In this document: positions 12,642 through 13,750 of the stretch, piece by piece
How positions within the stretch are numbered: position 1 is the first letter of the stretch
Layout: the number at the start of each line of letters is the position of its first letter
Origin: CAYVUV01 sp964455095
GTDB lineage: Bacteria; Desulfobacterota; Binatia; HRBIN30; CADEER01
Assembly: GCA_964455095.1 (NCBI GenBank)
Contig: CAYVUV010000390.1
Coordinates: 1-13,750, forward strand
DNA: 13,750 nucleotides
Direction of reading: 5' to 3'
Notes under the pieces: model-generated
What the model was told of the DNA's origin: nothing
Seen by the model: the letters and a program-made list of their open reading frames with translations, nothing else
The model's database searches: none
Translations under genes and position numbers: made by a program

Positions 12642-13484
12642 TCAGGCGCGCAGCAACCCCTCCTGCGCCACCGACGCCACGCGCACTCCGTCGCGCCGAT
12701 AGAAGCTGCCGAGCAGCAGCGCGCGCGCGTCGTGCGCCACCGGGCTCTCGGTGACGTAGAGCAACCAGTCGTCGAAGCGCGGCGGGTAGTGCAACCAGAC
12801 GGCGTGGTCGAGGCTGGCGCCGACCGAAAGTCGCCAGGTGAGTCCGTGCGGCCGCGCCGCGGTGCGCAGCAGTGTGCGATCGCTGGCGTAGATCATCAGC
12901 GCCGTATGTACGAGCGGATCGTCGGGCAGCAGACCGCGCGGCCGCAGCCACACACGCCGGTGGGCCGGCAGCTTCACTCCCGGCTCCGTGCTGTCGGGAT
13001 CGCACACGCGCACTTCGATGGGCCCATCGGGTCGCCGGTGCTCGGGGCCGCCAAGGATGCTGGCGCGCAGGTCTTCCCATTCCTGCAGCCCCTCCGGGCC
13101 GGGCGCTTCGGGCATCGGCGCTGCCTGATGCGACACGCCTTCTTCGGGTTGGGTGAAATCCGCTGAAAGGTGAAAGATGGGCTCGCCCGCCTGCTGGGCC
13201 AGGACGGTGCGGGTCGAGAACGTCCGCCCATCGCGCAGCCGCTGCACGGCAAAGCGAATCGGCTCGTCGTGCCGGCCGGGGCGGAGAAAATACGCGTGCA
13301 GTGAATGCAGTGCGCGCCCAGACACGGTGCGGCCGGCTGCGACCGCCGCTTGCGCCGCGACCATTCCGCCGAACAGCGTGCCCTGACCTTTGCCGGGCCG
13401 GCCGACGAAACAGTCGACCCCGTCCGCCTCCAGATCGAGGCGCCGAATCAACCCCGCCAGCGGTCCGTCTGCGGCAGCAACCAT
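12642..13484 (-). CDS. TesB-like acyl-CoA thioesterase (double hotdog)
   Basis: This 280-residue protein has the length and order of TesB-type thioesterase II, which hydrolyses medium- and long-chain acyl-CoA to free acid in the cytoplasm. The first hotdog has GTLFGGMVAAQA and LHSLHAYFLRPG with RDGRTFSTR after it. The second has HTALMIYASD, GASLDHAVWLH, FDDWLLYVTES and the terminal SVAQEGLLR. The three catalytic positions of E. coli TesB (Asp204, Thr228, Gln278) align with Asp202, Ser224 and Gln274; Ser for Thr is a conservative change found in many family members. The ATG at 13484 has no clear Shine-Dalgarno and is a moderate-confidence choice. The downstream epimerase-like gene is 77 nt away, and that gap holds a possible promoter, so the two may be transcribed separately. 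A truncated palindrome and the left end of an IS110 element lie upstream. Confidence 0.9.
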   Translation of the reverse strand: MVAAADGPLAGLIRRLDLEADGVDCFVGRPGKGQGTLFGGMVAAQAAVAAGRTVSGRALHSLHAYFLRPGRHDEPIRFAVQRLRDGRTFSTRTVLAQQAGEPIFHLSADFTQPEEGVSHQAAPMPEAPGPEGLQEWEDLRASILGGPEHRRPDGPIEVRVCDPDSTEPGVKLPAHRRVWLRPRGLLPDDPLVHTALMIYASDRTLLRTAARPHGLTWRLSVGASLDHAVWLHYPPRFDDWLLYVTESPVAHDARALLLGSFYRRDGVRVASVAQEGLLRA

Positions 13485-13549
13485 AGGCTGCTTGCATACA
13501 CCGTCAGCGCAGAAATCCTAAAGCTCCGCCTCCGCGGCGAAGGACATTT

Positions 13550-13620
13550 CCCCCTCCTTTCCAAGGAGGGGGTTAGGGGGAGGTAGATCTTGGACGTGTG
13601 AGACAAAACCGACCTCCCCT
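13550..13620. repeat. Family 3 inverted repeat, right arm cut by insertion
   Basis: The left arm (13550-13584) matches the left arm at 11078-11112 closely, including its internal palindrome. After a loop the right arm starts as ACCTCCCCT (13612-13620) and then stops matching. The intact copy continues with AGCCCCTCCTTGG, whereas here GAAGATCATC follows. The break is therefore exactly after 13620, and the missing ~24 bases of the arm should lie beyond the insertion, outside the window. Confidence 0.83.
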
Positions 13621-13642
13621 GAAGATCATCTGGAAGGCCTCA

Positions 13643-13696
13643 CCCCACGGGTTGTAACGTTCGGTTGAACCGGACCGACGCAACCAACCCGTGGGG
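13643..13696 (+). promoter_or_regulatory. 12-bp leader hairpin in the IS110 left end
   Basis: CCCCACGGGTTG (13643-13654) and CAACCCGTGGGG (13685-13696) are perfectly complementary around a 30-base loop, which itself can form a small CGGT/ACCG hairpin. The right arm touches the Shine-Dalgarno at 13695-13702. It may belong to the element's guide (bridge) RNA, control transposase translation, or both; with only 89 bases of left end the guide-RNA reading is uncertain. Confidence 0.5.
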
Positions 13697-13709
13697 AGGA
13701 GGTGTGGAG

Positions 13710-13750
13710 ATGAATGGATTGTACTGTGGGATCGATCTGCATTCCAACAA
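13710..13750 (+). CDS. IS110-family transposase, N-terminal fragment (cut by window edge)
   Basis: Only 13 full codons are in the window. They read MNGLYCGIDLHSN, a typical IS110-family start, in which the Asp of GIDLHS is the first acidic residue of the RuvC-like DEDD catalytic site. A strong Shine-Dalgarno, AGGAGG, lies at 13697-13702, seven bases before the ATG. The family catalyses recombination guided by an RNA encoded in the element's non-coding end. Because the rest lies outside the window, whether the gene is intact cannot be judged. Confidence 0.82.
   Translation, partial: MNGLYCGIDLHSN

Larger units (their letters stand above)
13621..13750 (+). mobile_element. Left end of an IS110-family insertion sequence (continues past window)
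   Basis: The left boundary is placed at 13620/13621, where a family 3 palindrome is interrupted. The element is oriented with its transposase gene on the + strand. The non-coding left end is 89 bases and contains a hairpin. IS110-family elements move with a DEDD/Ser transposase and an RNA guide and usually leave no target duplication. CT at the junction is the core dinucleotide used by the IS621 subgroup, a match that could be accidental. The right end is not visible, so completeness is unknown. Confidence 0.75.

Overview
The window is GC-rich, densely coded bacterial chromosomal DNA. It probably comes from a Myxococcota/Binatota-like ('deltaproteobacterial') lineage. The clues are Cys-rich CGD...CDDGD repeats of the Myxococcus type, a Pro/Thr-rich linker behind a lipobox, a recurring C-terminal domain with a Cys-Trp-Gly core, several acyl-CoA enzymes, and several unrelated families of intergenic inverted repeats. 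The taxonomic placement is an inference.

Left part (1-3950): the 3' end of a + strand gene whose last ~55 residues resemble the C-terminus of the beta-helix protein at 5814-7970. An inverted repeat follows, then a minus-strand block: an intact PaaI-type hotdog thioesterase, a 982-residue secreted lipoprotein with a glycosidase-like layout, and a 189-bp second copy of the thioesterase 3' end. The lipoprotein gene is therefore bracketed by imperfect direct repeats (about 91-92% identical), as if inserted at the end of the thioesterase gene.

Middle (4046-7970): an enoyl-CoA hydratase/isomerase (+) and an SDR oxidoreductase (-) converge on another inverted repeat. Divergent from the SDR is a large exported right-handed beta-helix protein with Cys-rich repeats. 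It has a well-formed promoter so close to its ATG that the mRNA may be leaderless.

Right part (8131-13484): a probable light-response locus. A MerR-type regulator with a B12-binding domain carries both CarH/LitR signatures (W-x9-EH and E-x-H-x-x-G). It is followed within 9 nt by a 140-residue protein of unknown function and, with no gap, by a DNA photolyase. Convergent to these lie a fused SRPBCC/TIGR01777 epimerase-like protein, a class repeatedly seen near LitR-type regulators, and a TesB-type acyl-CoA thioesterase. The residue after the CarH Trp is Ser, where T. thermophilus CarH has its light-state His ligand.

Right edge (13550-13750): an intergenic palindrome whose right arm stops after CCCCT, where an IS110-family element begins. 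Its transposase start codon, Shine-Dalgarno sequence and a 12-bp leader hairpin are inside the window and the rest is beyond the edge. No rRNA, tRNA or CRISPR array was seen.
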